NCBI RefSeq assembly: GCF_900110865.1
Contig: NZ_FOFD01000005.1
Location: 124,001 to 188,000 of the forward strand
DNA from: Natrinema salaciae
GTDB taxonomy: Archaea; Halobacteriota; Halobacteria; Halobacteriales; Natrialbaceae
DNA length: 64,000 nt
Direction: 5' to 3'
This document shows positions 43,590 to 53,455 of the stretch, in pieces; position 1 is the first letter of the stretch; every line of letters starts with the position of its first letter. Below the pieces are notes generated by a model. It was not told the DNA's origin. It was given only the letters and a program-made list of their open reading frames with translations, and searched no databases. The position numbers were made by a program, and so were the translations under genes.

Positions 43590-45233
43590 ATGAAGGTCAA
43601 CGAGGCAATCATCGATTGCCTGACCGAGAACGACGTCGATACCTTGTTCGGCATCCCGGGCAAGCAGTCGCTTCCACTGAACGAGTCCATCAGCGAGCGA
43701 GACGACATCCGATTCGTCATGGCTCGCCACGAGACCGCGGTCTCGCATCAGGCGTGGGGCTACGCGGAGACCGGCGGCGGAATGGCCGCCACGGTGGTCA
43801 TTCCGGGTCCGGGCGATATGAACGCGATGAACGGGCTGAAAAACGCGCTGAACGACTGTACGCCGCTCCTCCACATCGCGGTGGAGACCGAACCGGAGAT
43901 CCGCGGCGGCGACGGGATTCACGAGACGCCGCCCGACACCTACGACAACGTCGTCACGGAGAACATCACCGTCGAGACGCCCCAGAGCACCCTCGCCGAA
44001 CTCCAGCGGGCGATCGACGCCGCGCGGACGGCTCCGAAGGGCCCCGTTCGGATCGGCATTCCGAAGAACTTCCTCAAGATGGACGTCCCGCTCGCCGAGC
44101 GTGGGGCCGTCGAGCCGCAATCGTTCAGCGGCGTCCCCGACTCGAAGGTCGCGGCCGCGGCCGACCTCCTCGCGGACGCCTCGAAGCCGATCATCGTCGC
44201 CGGCGGCGGGATACGAGCGGCCGACGCGAGCGACGAACTGCGAGCGGTCGCGGAGCGACTCGAGGCCCCGGTCGTCGTCACGTACAAGGGGAAGGCCGTC
44301 TTCCCCGACGATCACGAACTCATGGGCGGCGTGCTCTGCGGCGGAACCGGAACGGCCGTGAAGGAACTCATCGCCGACGCGGACGCCGCGCTCGGGGTCG
44401 GCACCGACTTCGACGCCGTCTCCATGCACAACTGGTCGATCGAGATCCCGGACGACCTGGTCCACGTGACCCTCGGTGCCGACGATATCGGCACGGGCTA
44501 CGACCCCGCGGTCGGCATCGTCGCCGACGCCGCGCGGACGCTCGAGGCTCTCGACGGCGCGCTGGCAGACCGAACGATCGCCGGCGGGACCGGGATCGAA
44601 CGGGCTCGCGAAACGCGGGCGGCCGTCGACGACCGGCTCGAGGAGTTACGAGCGGTCACGGACGCCCCGTTGACGTCGGTCAAGGCGCTGGACGCGATCC
44701 GCGAGGGCACGCCGCGCGACGCGGCCGTCGCCGTCGACGCGGGCGGGTTCCGGCTGTGGGCGCTCCTGATGTTCCCGACGTACGAGCCCCGCGATTACGT
44801 CAACCCGGGGTCGTGGGCGACGATGGGGTCGGGACTCCCCTCCGCGATCGGCGCGAAGCTGGCGAATCCGGAACGGGACGTGATCGCGCTCACCGGCGAC
44901 GGGGGGCTGCTGATGTGCGTCCACGAACTGCACACGCTGGCCGACGAGGGGATCGACGTGACGGTCGTCGTGCTCAACAACAGCGACTACGCGATCATCA
45001 GCGAGGAGGCCGGCCGGAGCTACCGGATGGCCGACGGCGAGTACGGCTGGGAGGAGACCCCGGTGTCGTACACGACCGTCGCCGAGGGGCTCGGCCTCGA
45101 CGTCGAACGGGCGGAAACGCCGGACGAGGTCGCAGCGACCGTCGCCGACGCGATCGCGAGCGACGGCCCGACGCTCGTCGAAGTTCCCACCGACCCCTAC
45201 GAGCCGCAGTCCGGCGTCTGGATGAACGAATAG
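43590..45233 (+). CDS. Thiamine-diphosphate-dependent enzyme (acetolactate synthase-like), first
   Basis: A 547-aa three-domain ThDP enzyme. The cofactor-activating Glu is in ARHETAVSHQAWGYAE (residue 48). The central domain has KPIIVAGGGIRAADAS, and the C-terminal domain has the PGSWATMGSGLPSAIGAKLANP segment and GDGGLLMCVHELHTLADEG ... LNNSDYAII (ThDP motif GDG..N). Possible reactions are decarboxylation of a 2-oxo acid or carboligation. A TATA-like TATAC at 43555-43559 is 31-35 nt before the ATG. A close paralogue is at 56765-58411. Confidence 0.9.
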   Translation: MKVNEAIIDCLTENDVDTLFGIPGKQSLPLNESISERDDIRFVMARHETAVSHQAWGYAETGGGMAATVVIPGPGDMNAMNGLKNALNDCTPLLHIAVETEPEIRGGDGIHETPPDTYDNVVTENITVETPQSTLAELQRAIDAARTAPKGPVRIGIPKNFLKMDVPLAERGAVEPQSFSGVPDSKVAAAADLLADASKPIIVAGGGIRAADASDELRAVAERLEAPVVVTYKGKAVFPDDHELMGGVLCGGTGTAVKELIADADAALGVGTDFDAVSMHNWSIEIPDDLVHVTLGADDIGTGYDPAVGIVADAARTLEALDGALADRTIAGGTGIERARETRAAVDDRLEELRAVTDAPLTSVKALDAIREGTPRDAAVAVDAGGFRLWALLMFPTYEPRDYVNPGSWATMGSGLPSAIGAKLANPERDVIALTGDGGLLMCVHELHTLADEGIDVTVVVLNNSDYAIISEEAGRSYRMADGEYGWEETPVSYTTVAEGLGLDVERAETPDEVAATVADAIASDGPTLVEVPTDPYEPQSGVWMNE

Positions 45234-45290
45234 CGGAGTCGTCGCGTCGGCCTCGAGCCGTTGGCTCGATCACCGCCGCGTCGATCACTC

Positions 45291-46085
45291 TCACTCGCGT
45301 TCGGAACGGCTCTTCTCGTAGGTCTCGCGTATCCGCTCGCCGGTTTCGATGAGCGTCGTCATGTCCTTGCCCGCGATCTGGAAGTCGAATCCTCGCTCGA
45401 CGCGGTCCGCGACGTCTCCCTCGCGAACGGTGAGCGTTCCGACGGGCGCGTCCGCGTTCGCGCCGGCCTCGACGACGCGCGCCATCGCGCCGTCGAGTTT
45501 GGGCGCGTCCCACTCGGCGAAGACACCGAGCGACGCCGAGAGGTCGGCCGGCCCGACGAAGAGCGCGTCGATCCCGTCCACCACGGCGATATCCTCGGCG
45601 TGGTCGACGCCGGCCGGCGTTTCGATCTGTGCGATCGTGAGCAGCGACCGGTGTCCTGACTCCACGTACTGAACGAAGCGCTGGCCGTAGCCGGCCGCAC
45701 GTCCCGATGCCACCCCCCGATCGCCGTCTGGCGGGTACCGCGTGGCCCGTACTAACTCCTCGGCCGCCTCCGGCGTGTCTATCATCGGGACCATGATTCC
45801 GTCGACGCCGATATCGAGGATTCGCTTGATGCGGACTGGGTCGTTCCACGCGGGCCGGACGACCACGCCGAGTTCGCCGGGCGCTGCGGCAGCCGCGCGG
45901 GCGAGGTCGGCAACGGTCTCGAGGCTCAGCTCGGTGTGTTCGGTGTCGACGAGGACGAAGTCGAATCCGGCTCTCGCCGCCGCCTCCACGACGGCCGGGT
46001 GGCCGATCGACACCCACGTCCCGAGTGCGTCGCCGGCGAGGAACCGTGCCTCGAAGTCGCCGTCCGTCGCCGAGCGCTCGGTCAT
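45291..46085 (-). CDS. HpcH/HpaI-family aldolase
   Basis: A 264-aa class II pyruvate aldolase or citrate-lyase-like protein. GFDFVLVDTEHTELSLETV has the active-site His and Glu near the barrel start, GIMVPMIDTPEAAEELVRATRYPPDGDRGV is the signature region, and IAQIETPAGVDHAEDIAVVDGIDALFVGPADLSASLG carries the metal-binding Glu and Asp. It splits 4-hydroxy-2-oxo acids or acyl-CoAs. ATG at 46083-46085 follows a Shine-Dalgarno-like GAGGGG, 8-13 nt upstream. It converges with the ThDP enzyme gene. Confidence 0.92.
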   Translation of the reverse strand: MTERSATDGDFEARFLAGDALGTWVSIGHPAVVEAAARAGFDFVLVDTEHTELSLETVADLARAAAAAPGELGVVVRPAWNDPVRIKRILDIGVDGIMVPMIDTPEAAEELVRATRYPPDGDRGVASGRAAGYGQRFVQYVESGHRSLLTIAQIETPAGVDHAEDIAVVDGIDALFVGPADLSASLGVFAEWDAPKLDGAMARVVEAGANADAPVGTLTVREGDVADRVERGFDFQIAGKDMTTLIETGERIRETYEKSRSERE

Positions 46086-46408
46086 CGCAATCCCCTCGTC
46101 TCGAGCGGGTCGTCGACCGGTGGCGTCGCGGTCGGTCGTCGGGGCAGTGACCGTCGGCTGACGGTCCGATCGCTGGCATCGACAATTGCTTCCATCGGTT
46201 CGCCGTTCCGATGGGAGCGCTAAAAAGATGCAGGTCGGTCCGCCACGCGCTGCAAATCCGGAGGTGCCCGCGTCCACGTCGCGGATTCGTGGCCGCACCG
46301 CGAATCCGGCTCCCGGTTTCCGCTGCCGGTCCCCGTTCGCCGTGCTCACACGTCACGCATGTTAGTTGTTCCCGAAGACATTTCTCGGATGATGACATCG
46401 AGGCTGCT
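46086..46408. other. Divergent promoter region, aldolase and CoA-transferase
   Basis: No gene seen. On the minus strand a TTTTTAG element near 46222-46228 could start a long-leader aldolase transcript. Nothing else repetitive is visible. Confidence 0.35.
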
Positions 46409-47596
46409 ATGAAGCCGTTGGACGATCTGACCGTCGTCGACCTCACACAGTCGGTCGCCGGGCCCGTCTGTACGCAACTGCTCGCCGAAATGGGCGCGAC
46501 CGTGCTGAAGGTCGAACCGCCGTCGGGGGACACCTTCCGACACATCATGAACGGAAACATCTTTGCCCCGTTCAATCACGGGAAACAGAGCCTCTGTGTC
46601 GACATGAAGGCCGAGACGGGCCACTCGATCGTCACCGAACTCGCGGACGAGGCCGACGTGATCGTCGAGAGCTTCCGGCCTGGCGTCCTCGAGACGTACG
46701 ACCTCGACTACGAGTCGGTCTCGGAGCGGAACGCGGACGTCGTCTACTGTTCGCTGTCCGGATTCGGTCGGACCGGTCCGTACCGGTCCTATCCCGGCTA
46801 CGACCCCTGCATTCAGGCCGTCTCGGGGCTGATGGCGATCAACGGCTACGCCGACCGGCCGCCGGCCCGCATCCGCGCGAGCCTCATCGACTGCGGCACG
46901 GGTGCGAACGCCGCGTTCGCGATCCTCGCCGCCGTCCGTCAGCGTGACCGGGGCGGCGATGGAACCCACATCGACATCTCGCTGTTCGACGTGGCCGTCT
47001 CGTGGATGTCCTACTGGATCACGAACTACGACCAGACCGGCGACCTCCCCGAGCGCGCCGGCGGGCAGGGGATCGGTAGCGCGCCCAACGGCGTCTTTCC
47101 GACCGGAGACGGCAACATCTACGTCGCGACGCTCTCGGAGGCGATGTACGAGCGGCTCTGTACGGTCCTCGACCGACCCGACCTGCTCGAGGACGAGCGG
47201 TTCGAGACGATCGACGACCGCATCGACCACCGCGAGCCCCTTCGCGACGAACTGATCCCGGAGTTCGAGGCGTACACCGCGACGGAACTCGAGGAGACGC
47301 TGCTCGAGGCGGGGATTCCGGCGGGGGCGGTCCAGACCGTTCGGGACCTCGCGGAGACCGACGAGCACGTCGAGGCGCGCTCGATGCTCGTCGATTCCTA
47401 CAATCCGGAAGTCGACGAAGTCGTCGTCACGGCCGCGCTCCCGTTCCGGTTCAGCTCCGGCATTCACGACGGGCGGTTCTCTTCCCGACCGCCGGCGAAG
47501 GGCGAACACACCGACGATATCCTCGCGGCCCTGTCGTATTCGGCGAGCGAGATCGAACGCCTGCACGAGACCGGCGCGGTCATCTCGAGTTCGTAG
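46409..47596 (+). CDS. CaiB/BaiF (class III) CoA-transferase, second
   Basis: A 395-aa class III CoA-transferase. LDDLTVVDLTQSVAGPVCTQLLAEMGATVLKVEPPSGD is the opening signature, and the catalytic Asp is in SYPGYDPCIQAVSGLM (about residue 133). GSAPNGVFPTGDGNIYVATLSEAMYERL marks the second domain. It is distinct from the first copy at 20137. It sits beside a divergent aldolase and just before a convergent MFS permease and may activate the acid these import or cleave. Confidence 0.92.
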   Translation: MKPLDDLTVVDLTQSVAGPVCTQLLAEMGATVLKVEPPSGDTFRHIMNGNIFAPFNHGKQSLCVDMKAETGHSIVTELADEADVIVESFRPGVLETYDLDYESVSERNADVVYCSLSGFGRTGPYRSYPGYDPCIQAVSGLMAINGYADRPPARIRASLIDCGTGANAAFAILAAVRQRDRGGDGTHIDISLFDVAVSWMSYWITNYDQTGDLPERAGGQGIGSAPNGVFPTGDGNIYVATLSEAMYERLCTVLDRPDLLEDERFETIDDRIDHREPLRDELIPEFEAYTATELEETLLEAGIPAGAVQTVRDLAETDEHVEARSMLVDSYNPEVDEVVVTAALPFRFSSGIHDGRFSSRPPAKGEHTDDILAALSYSASEIERLHETGAVISSS

Positions 47597-47615
47597 TGTG
47601 TCGCCGGTTGGGGCA

Positions 47616-48836
47616 TCAGTTTTCGGGAATTCGGAACGCCAGCAGGACCATTCCGGCGGCGAACGCGGCTAGAACGGTGAACATCTCGTCGAAGAAGCCG
47701 CGATCGGCCGCCACGCCGAACAGGACGGGGCTCGTCGCCCCGACGGTAAAGGCGACGGACCGGAGAATGCCGAACCCCGTTCCGCGGACCTCCTCGGGGA
47801 GCGCGTTCAGCAGCGACGGTTCGACGACCGTCGCGAACCCGAGCAGCGTGCTCACGAGCGCCGTGACCGCGACGAGAATCCAGAGGGCGTCGGCGTGCGG
47901 GAGGACGACGAGGCCGATCGTCGGCCCGCTCGCGACGATCGCGAGCGAGCGACGAATGCCGAACCGGTCGTACGCGCCGCCGGCGAGGGGTTTGATGAGG
48001 ATGCCGAGGGCGAAGAAGGTCCCGAACAGGAAACTGGCGACGGTCGCCGAGAGCTCCTTTTCGTCGATCAGGTACGTCGGGTAGAAACTCGTGAACGCCT
48101 GCCAGACGAAGAGCCCCAGGATCAGTACCGCCGTCGCGTTGACGACCGACGGCTGGCGCAACAGCGAGCCGAGAGCGCGGAGATCGTCGCGGCTGAGCCC
48201 GGACTCGCCGTCGGACGCGTCCGCGGAACGGGTCGGAACGACGGCCCAGAGAACGACAGCAGAGAGCAGGAACAGCGGCACCGCGAAGCCGAACCCGAAC
48301 TGCCAGCCGAGGGTCGCGGCGATCACGCTGGCGATCGGGGGCAGGATCGACTGCCCGGCGTCCTGCGAGGCGGCCGTCACCCCGTTGGCTGCGCCGAGCC
48401 GATCGGCGTACAGCCGCGGGAGGACGGTGTACCGGCCGACCGCGTACAGCGCAGTTCCGAACCCGAAGAGCGCCGTCGCGGCGAAGAGCACGATCGACGA
48501 TCTGGCGGTGACCACGAGCGTCAGCGTCACCGCCGATATCACCGCGCTCGCCGTGAGCGTGACCCGCTCGCCGAACCGGTCCGCGAGGACCCCGCCCGGA
48601 AACTGCCCGAGCGCGTACGCGAGGAACAGCACCGTCAGCAGAAGGCCGGCCGTCGTCAGATCGAGTCCGTAGACCGACCGGAGGGAGGGGACCATCACCG
48701 GGTAGATCATCCGGACGCCGATCGAGAGGAACCAGCCGCCGGCGACTCCGGTCAGTATCTTCCCGCGTCCGCCGCTCCAGAGGTCGGCCGCGCCGGTTCT
48801 GGCCGCAGAGAGGGTCCCGAAGAGATTCGATTCCAC
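47616..48836 (-). CDS. MFS transporter
   Basis: A 406-aa permease with about 12 hydrophobic segments and the loop motif GGVLADRFGERV. A GTG start at 48834-48836 (VESNLFGTL) is proposed because CTTATCG on the minus strand lies about 25-32 nt upstream, giving a leaderless transcript; the much longer open frame further upstream has the composition of antisense sequence. It ends 19 nt from the convergent CoA-transferase gene and diverges from the 2-hydroxyacid dehydrogenase gene. Confidence 0.85.
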   Translation of the reverse strand: MESNLFGTLSAARTGAADLWSGGRGKILTGVAGGWFLSIGVRMIYPVMVPSLRSVYGLDLTTAGLLLTVLFLAYALGQFPGGVLADRFGERVTLTASAVISAVTLTLVVTARSSIVLFAATALFGFGTALYAVGRYTVLPRLYADRLGAANGVTAASQDAGQSILPPIASVIAATLGWQFGFGFAVPLFLLSAVVLWAVVPTRSADASDGESGLSRDDLRALGSLLRQPSVVNATAVLILGLFVWQAFTSFYPTYLIDEKELSATVASFLFGTFFALGILIKPLAGGAYDRFGIRRSLAIVASGPTIGLVVLPHADALWILVAVTALVSTLLGFATVVEPSLLNALPEEVRGTGFGILRSVAFTVGATSPVLFGVAADRGFFDEMFTVLAAFAAGMVLLAFRIPEN

Positions 48837-48987
48837 GAGGAATCGGTTCCCCGCTGGCCACGATAAGGATTCTGCTCTGGAGCGACGACGCGTCGATCGG
48901 ACCGCCGTCGGGCGTCGTTCGCGGCGACTCGAGGCCCGGTTCCCACCCCCGCAGAAGAGTAATGGGATCGCCGTCCCTGCAGTCGCC

Positions 48988-49917
48988 ATGGCAGTCGAAC
49001 TCGAACGACTCGGTATCCAGCAATCCGTCGACGCGATCTTCCCGCCGGCGGAACTCGCGACCGACCTCTCTGTCCTGCCGGTCGAGGTAACGGTCGTCGA
49101 CGAGGCGGAAATCGCGGGCTGCGACGCGGTCGTCACGCGCAACCACTTCGAGGCGCTGTTCGACGTCGAGTGGGTTCACTCGACGCAGGCCGGCGTCGAT
49201 CGCTTCCCGCTCGAGGCCTTCGCCGAGGCGGGCGTCGCGCTCACCAACAGCACCGGCATTCACGGACGAACGGTCGGCGAGACCGTCGCGGGGTACCTGC
49301 TCGCGTTCGCCCGTCGGCTGCACGACCAGCTCGCCAGCGCGACGGAACGGCGCTGGGAGCGCCCGGCGTGGGACGAGGCGTTCACGCTGCCCGGCACGAC
49401 GGCCTGCGTCGTCGGGACGGGGACGCTCGGCCGCGGCATCGCTGACGTGATCGGGTCGCTCGGCGTCGAGACGGTCGGCGTCCGGCGGTCCGACGAGCCG
49501 CTCCCCGAATTCGAGGCGATGTACGCGGTCGCCGATCTCGAGCGGGCGATCGCCGACGCGGACTTCGTTATCGCCGCCGTCCCGCTGACGGAGACGACCC
49601 GCGGACTCTTCGGCGCGGCGGCGTTCGAGCGCATGCGATCGGAGGCGTACTTCGTCAACGTCGCTCGCGGCGCGGTCGTCGACGAACCGGCGCTGATCGA
49701 CGCGCTCGAGGCCGGTCAGATCGCCGGTGCCGCGCTCGACGTCTTCGAGACCGAGCCGTTGCCCGAGGCGTCCCCGCTGTGGGAGATGGACGAGGTCGTC
49801 GTCACGCCGCACGCGGCGGCGTACACCCGCGACTACTATCGCGACGTGGGCGAGCTCGTCCGGGACAACGTCGGCCGACTCGAGCGCGGCGAGGCGCTGG
49901 CCAATCGGGTCGTCTGA
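48988..49917 (+). CDS. D-2-hydroxyacid dehydrogenase
   Basis: A 309-aa NAD-dependent dehydrogenase of the D-isomer family. The substrate loop is STQAGVDRFPLEA, the Rossmann motif CVVGTGTLGRGIADV (about residues 136-150), and the catalytic Arg, Glu and His are in VARGAVVDEPALIDAL, ALDVFETEPLP and VTPHAAAYT. Likely substrates are glyoxylate, hydroxypyruvate or another 2-oxo acid. It sits between the MFS gene and an acyl-CoA dehydrogenase. Confidence 0.92.
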   Translation: MAVELERLGIQQSVDAIFPPAELATDLSVLPVEVTVVDEAEIAGCDAVVTRNHFEALFDVEWVHSTQAGVDRFPLEAFAEAGVALTNSTGIHGRTVGETVAGYLLAFARRLHDQLASATERRWERPAWDEAFTLPGTTACVVGTGTLGRGIADVIGSLGVETVGVRRSDEPLPEFEAMYAVADLERAIADADFVIAAVPLTETTRGLFGAAAFERMRSEAYFVNVARGAVVDEPALIDALEAGQIAGAALDVFETEPLPEASPLWEMDEVVVTPHAAAYTRDYYRDVGELVRDNVGRLERGEALANRVV

Positions 49918-50058
49918 TGCCGATCGGTACCGCTCGACCGGCGTCGAACGGCGGTCGCGCCGCCGCGCGCTCGAGGGGGATGCTGCACGTTCGCTCCGAC
50001 TCACGGACTGGACCAGTCGCGGGGGAAACGTTTAGCTGGCAGACGAGAAACACCGGCT

Positions 50059-51228
50059 ATGGACTTCGAGCTGTCCGACGAACAGCGGCTGATTCGCTCG
50101 CAGGTGCGCGAGCTCTGCGACGAGTTCGGCGACGACTACTGGCGCGAGATGGACCTGAATCACGAGTATCCCGTCGAGTTCTTCGAGGCGTTCGCCGACG
50201 ACGGTTGGTGCGGAATCACGATCCCCGAGGAGTACGGCGGGCAGGGATACGGCGTCCAGGAAGCGTCGCTGGTCCAGCAGGAGATCGCCCGGTCGGGGGC
50301 CGGGATGGCGGGCACCTCGATCACCGCTCACCACACGTTCAGCACGGAACCGCTCGTCGCGTTCGCCGACGAGGAGCACAAGGAGCGGTACCTCCCGGAG
50401 ATTGCCGACGGCGCGGTCCAGGTCTGTACGGGCGTGACCGAACCCAACGCGGGGACGGACACCTCGCGAATCGAGACGACCGCCGAGCGACAGGGGGACG
50501 AATACGTCGTCAACGGGCAGAAGATCTGGACGTCGAAGGCCCAGGAGGCGGACGTCATCATGGTTCTCGTTCGGACCGAGCCGCGCGAATCGACCGATCG
50601 GTTCGGCGGCCTGACGCTCTTTTTCACCGACTTCGATCGCGATGCGGCCGGCGTCGACGTCGCCGAGATTCCGAAGGCGGGACGCGGGGCGTCGGACTCG
50701 AACGAGGTCTGGTTCGACGACTTCCGGGTCCCCGCCGACGACCGAATCGGGGAGGAAGGGGCGGGGTTCCGGTACCTCCTCCGATTCGCGAACACGGAGC
50801 GGATCGCGCTCGCGTCGAACGCCGTCGGCGTCGGACAGGCGGCAATCGAGAAAGCGGCCGCGTACGCCGACGATCGGGTCGTCTTCGGCAACCCGATCGG
50901 TTCCTATCAGGCGGTCCAGCACCCGCTGGCGGACTCGTGGGCCAAACTCGAGCAGGACGAACTGATGGTTCGGAAAGCGGCCTGGCTGTACGACGCCGAC
51001 CGCGACTGCGGTGCCGAGGCGAACGCGGTCAAGCTTCGGGCGAGCGAGGACGCGCTCGAAGCCTGCGAGCGCGCCGTCCGGGCACACGGCGGCATGGGGT
51101 ACGCGAGCGAGTACGACGTCGAGCGCTACTGGCGGGAGACGATGATCAACGTCATCGCGCCGATCTCCAACGAGATGGTGAAAAACTACATCGCGGAACA
51201 CGTCCTCGGCCTTCCGAAGTCGTACTGA
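50059..51228 (+). CDS. Acyl-CoA dehydrogenase, second
   Basis: A 389-aa flavoprotein. DFELSDEQRLIRSQVRELCDE starts the N domain, ITIPEEYGGQGYGVQEAS follows, the FAD loop is CTGVTEPNAGTDTSRIETTAERQ, and the C domain has VRAHGGMGYASEYDVERYWRE and IAPISNEMVKNYIAEHVLGLPKSY. The Glu of SNEM lies where the family has its catalytic base. ATG 50059 is right. It is related only by family to the first acyl-CoA dehydrogenase at 37357. Confidence 0.93.
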   Translation: MDFELSDEQRLIRSQVRELCDEFGDDYWREMDLNHEYPVEFFEAFADDGWCGITIPEEYGGQGYGVQEASLVQQEIARSGAGMAGTSITAHHTFSTEPLVAFADEEHKERYLPEIADGAVQVCTGVTEPNAGTDTSRIETTAERQGDEYVVNGQKIWTSKAQEADVIMVLVRTEPRESTDRFGGLTLFFTDFDRDAAGVDVAEIPKAGRGASDSNEVWFDDFRVPADDRIGEEGAGFRYLLRFANTERIALASNAVGVGQAAIEKAAAYADDRVVFGNPIGSYQAVQHPLADSWAKLEQDELMVRKAAWLYDADRDCGAEANAVKLRASEDALEACERAVRAHGGMGYASEYDVERYWRETMINVIAPISNEMVKNYIAEHVLGLPKSY

Positions 51229-51336
51229 CCCCGTTTCGGCTCCCCCGTCGCCGGCCGTCGGCTTTGCCGGAAAATCCACACTCATGGTGTCGACCCGAGT
51301 GGCCCCATCCATGTCCGGAGCGACGCGTGAGTGCCG

Positions 51337-52509
51337 ATGACGTGGCGATACAGACACACGGTACTCGCGCTCTGTACGTTCGCGTTTTTCGCGACGATGG
51401 TCGCTCGGCTCGCGATCAGCCCGCTCGTCCCCGCGATCACCGACGACTTCAGGATCGGCAACACCGTCATCGGCATCGCACTCACGGGTATGTGGCTGGC
51501 GTACGCGGTGATGCAGTTTCCCAGCGGGATCCTCGCCGATCGGTTCGGCGAGCGATCGATCGTTCTCCTATCCGTCGGCGGGACGACCGTGATGAGTCTC
51601 CTCCTCGCGGTGTCCCCGTTCTACGCCCTGTTCGTGCTCTTCGTGATCGGACTCGGCGGGGTCGCCGGCCTCCACTACAGCGCCGCGACGACGCTTCTCG
51701 ATCGGACCTACGAGAACCTCGGCTTCGCCATCGGCGTCCATACGATTGGCTCGTCCGCGGCGGGGTTGATCGCACCGGTCGCCGTCGCGTGGCTCAGCGT
51801 TCGGTACGGATGGCGTCCCGCCATCGCGTTCGGTGCCGCGATCGCGGCCCCGATCTTCCTGCTGTTCCTCTGGCGAATCCGTCCAGTCGATCCGCATCGG
51901 CCCGACCAACCCCTCCGGGAACGGCTGAAACTCCGGGAACTCACGACGATTCTGGGGAAACCGGAGATCGCGTTCACCGTCGTCATCGCGTCGGTCGGCG
52001 CGTTCGTCTGGCAGGGGACGGCCTCGTTCCTGCCGACGTTCCTCGTCGAACACCGCGGTCAATCGCCGACGACCGCCGGCGTCGTCTTCTCCGCGTACTT
52101 CGTCGTTCAGTCGCTCGTCAAGCCCGGAATCGGCTCGCTGTCGGATCGCTTCGGCCGGGACGTAACGACCTTCGGCTGTATGCTCACTAGCGTCGCGGGG
52201 CTGGCCCTGTTCGTCGCCGTTCCCGGATTCGTGGGCGTCGCCGGCGGCGTCGTGCTGATCGCGAACGGGTTGAGCTGGGCGGTCGCCGTGGAGCCTCGCT
52301 TCATGGACAACCTGACCGACCAGGAGCGCGGTGCCGGCTTCGGGCTCGTTCGGACGACGTACCTGTCGATCGCTTCGCTCGGCTCGGTCGCAGTCGGACT
52401 CTTCGCCGACCTCTTCGGCTGGGCCGTCTCGTTCGGCGTCCTCATGCTGCTCCTGACGTTCGTGGCCGTCGCGCTGGCCGTCAACTGGACGTTCGGTCTC
52501 GGCTACTGA
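51337..52509 (+). CDS. MFS transporter (paralogue of 42211-43383)
   Basis: A 390-aa permease with SGILADRFGER in the loop. MTWRYRHTVLALCTFAFFATM and MVARLAISPLVPAITDDF match the paralogue at 42211. Late segments FMDNLTDQERGAGFGLVRTTYLS and LFGWAVSFGVL are also shared in kind. ATG 51337 is preferred to GTG 51331. Co-oriented with the acyl-CoA dehydrogenase 108 nt upstream, it may import that enzyme's substrate acid. Confidence 0.9.
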   Translation: MTWRYRHTVLALCTFAFFATMVARLAISPLVPAITDDFRIGNTVIGIALTGMWLAYAVMQFPSGILADRFGERSIVLLSVGGTTVMSLLLAVSPFYALFVLFVIGLGGVAGLHYSAATTLLDRTYENLGFAIGVHTIGSSAAGLIAPVAVAWLSVRYGWRPAIAFGAAIAAPIFLLFLWRIRPVDPHRPDQPLRERLKLRELTTILGKPEIAFTVVIASVGAFVWQGTASFLPTFLVEHRGQSPTTAGVVFSAYFVVQSLVKPGIGSLSDRFGRDVTTFGCMLTSVAGLALFVAVPGFVGVAGGVVLIANGLSWAVAVEPRFMDNLTDQERGAGFGLVRTTYLSIASLGSVAVGLFADLFGWAVSFGVLMLLLTFVAVALAVNWTFGLGY

Positions 52510-52687
52510 TCGGCCGACTTCGTCCCGACTCTCGTCGATACCAACCGGGCACTCGAGCGCCCGTCGGCTCGAGCCGCCGTCCCACCGAACGGTCTCCCGC
52601 CGAGACGAGTTCCGATCGAGTCGAAGCTACTGCGATGGCCGATCGAGGGGTGTGCTTATGCCCATTGATCACAAGTACCAATCCACG

Positions 52688-53380
52688 ATGGCATCATCGA
52701 ACGCGAACCCCGAGCCCGAATTCGTTTCCGACAGCGAACGACTCCGGGAGTTCGTCGACACCGTGAAGGCGACCGCCAACGAGCACGAATCGATCCCGGC
52801 GCTTCTCGAGGCGTTGGAGGAACCGTTCGAGGCCCTTCTCGCCGCCGACGGCTGGCTCGACCAGCGATATCAGCAGCTGCCCTCGGAGGAGATGGACGAC
52901 AGCGGAAACATGGGCGACGATATCGCCCAGTGGCTGTTGTACCGGGAGGGAAACAAACTGTCGCTGTTCACCCTGGTCCTGCCGCCGGGTGCTTCGACGC
53001 CGGTACACGACCACCTAGCGTGGGGGCTCGTCGGAATCTACGGCGGCACCCAGCGGGAGGATTTCTACCGCCGCGTCGACGGGGCGACCGACGACGGCGA
53101 GGCGGAACTGGAACGGATTCGCACCGAGCAGATGGAACGCGGGGACTACTACGAACTGGTCCCGCCGAACAACGACATCCACTCGGTTCAGACTACGTCG
53201 GACGAACCCAGCGTGAGCGTTCACCTGCTTGGAGCCGACGTCGGCTGTATCGAACGGCACGCGTTCGACGCTGCGGAGGGAACGGTCGAACTCTTTCATT
53301 CGGGGTATACGAACGTCGAGTGCGAGGACGTCTTGGATACACCCACCCCAGAGCACGATCACGATCACGTCCACCTCTAG
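52688..53380 (+). CDS. Cysteine-dioxygenase-like cupin
   Basis: A 230-aa cupin of the cysteine dioxygenase type. STPVHDHLAWGLVGIYGGTQREDFY provides the His-x-His and later Glu region, and NDIHSVQT the third metal His. It ends in a His-rich tail, EHDHDHVHL. Such enzymes use Fe(II) to oxidise thiol compounds, for example 3-mercaptopropionate or cysteine. ATG 52688 lies about 27-34 nt after TATA-like GCTTATGC, so 12 upstream in-frame codons are not used. It stands just before the iteron region. Confidence 0.88.
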   Translation: MASSNANPEPEFVSDSERLREFVDTVKATANEHESIPALLEALEEPFEALLAADGWLDQRYQQLPSEEMDDSGNMGDDIAQWLLYREGNKLSLFTLVLPPGASTPVHDHLAWGLVGIYGGTQREDFYRRVDGATDDGEAELERIRTEQMERGDYYELVPPNNDIHSVQTTSDEPSVSVHLLGADVGCIERHAFDAAEGTVELFHSGYTNVECEDVLDTPTPEHDHDHVHL

Positions 53381-53455
53381 ATCACGACCGATCTCCTGAG
53401 GGGTGAGTTTCTTCGCTGGCTGATGGGGCTCTCACTCAGGTACCCGTTTCGAACG

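Noticed and set aside
47464-50004. An 846-codon minus-strand frame
   Set aside because: Its composition is antisense-like; the MFS and dehydrogenase genes in other frames explain the region.
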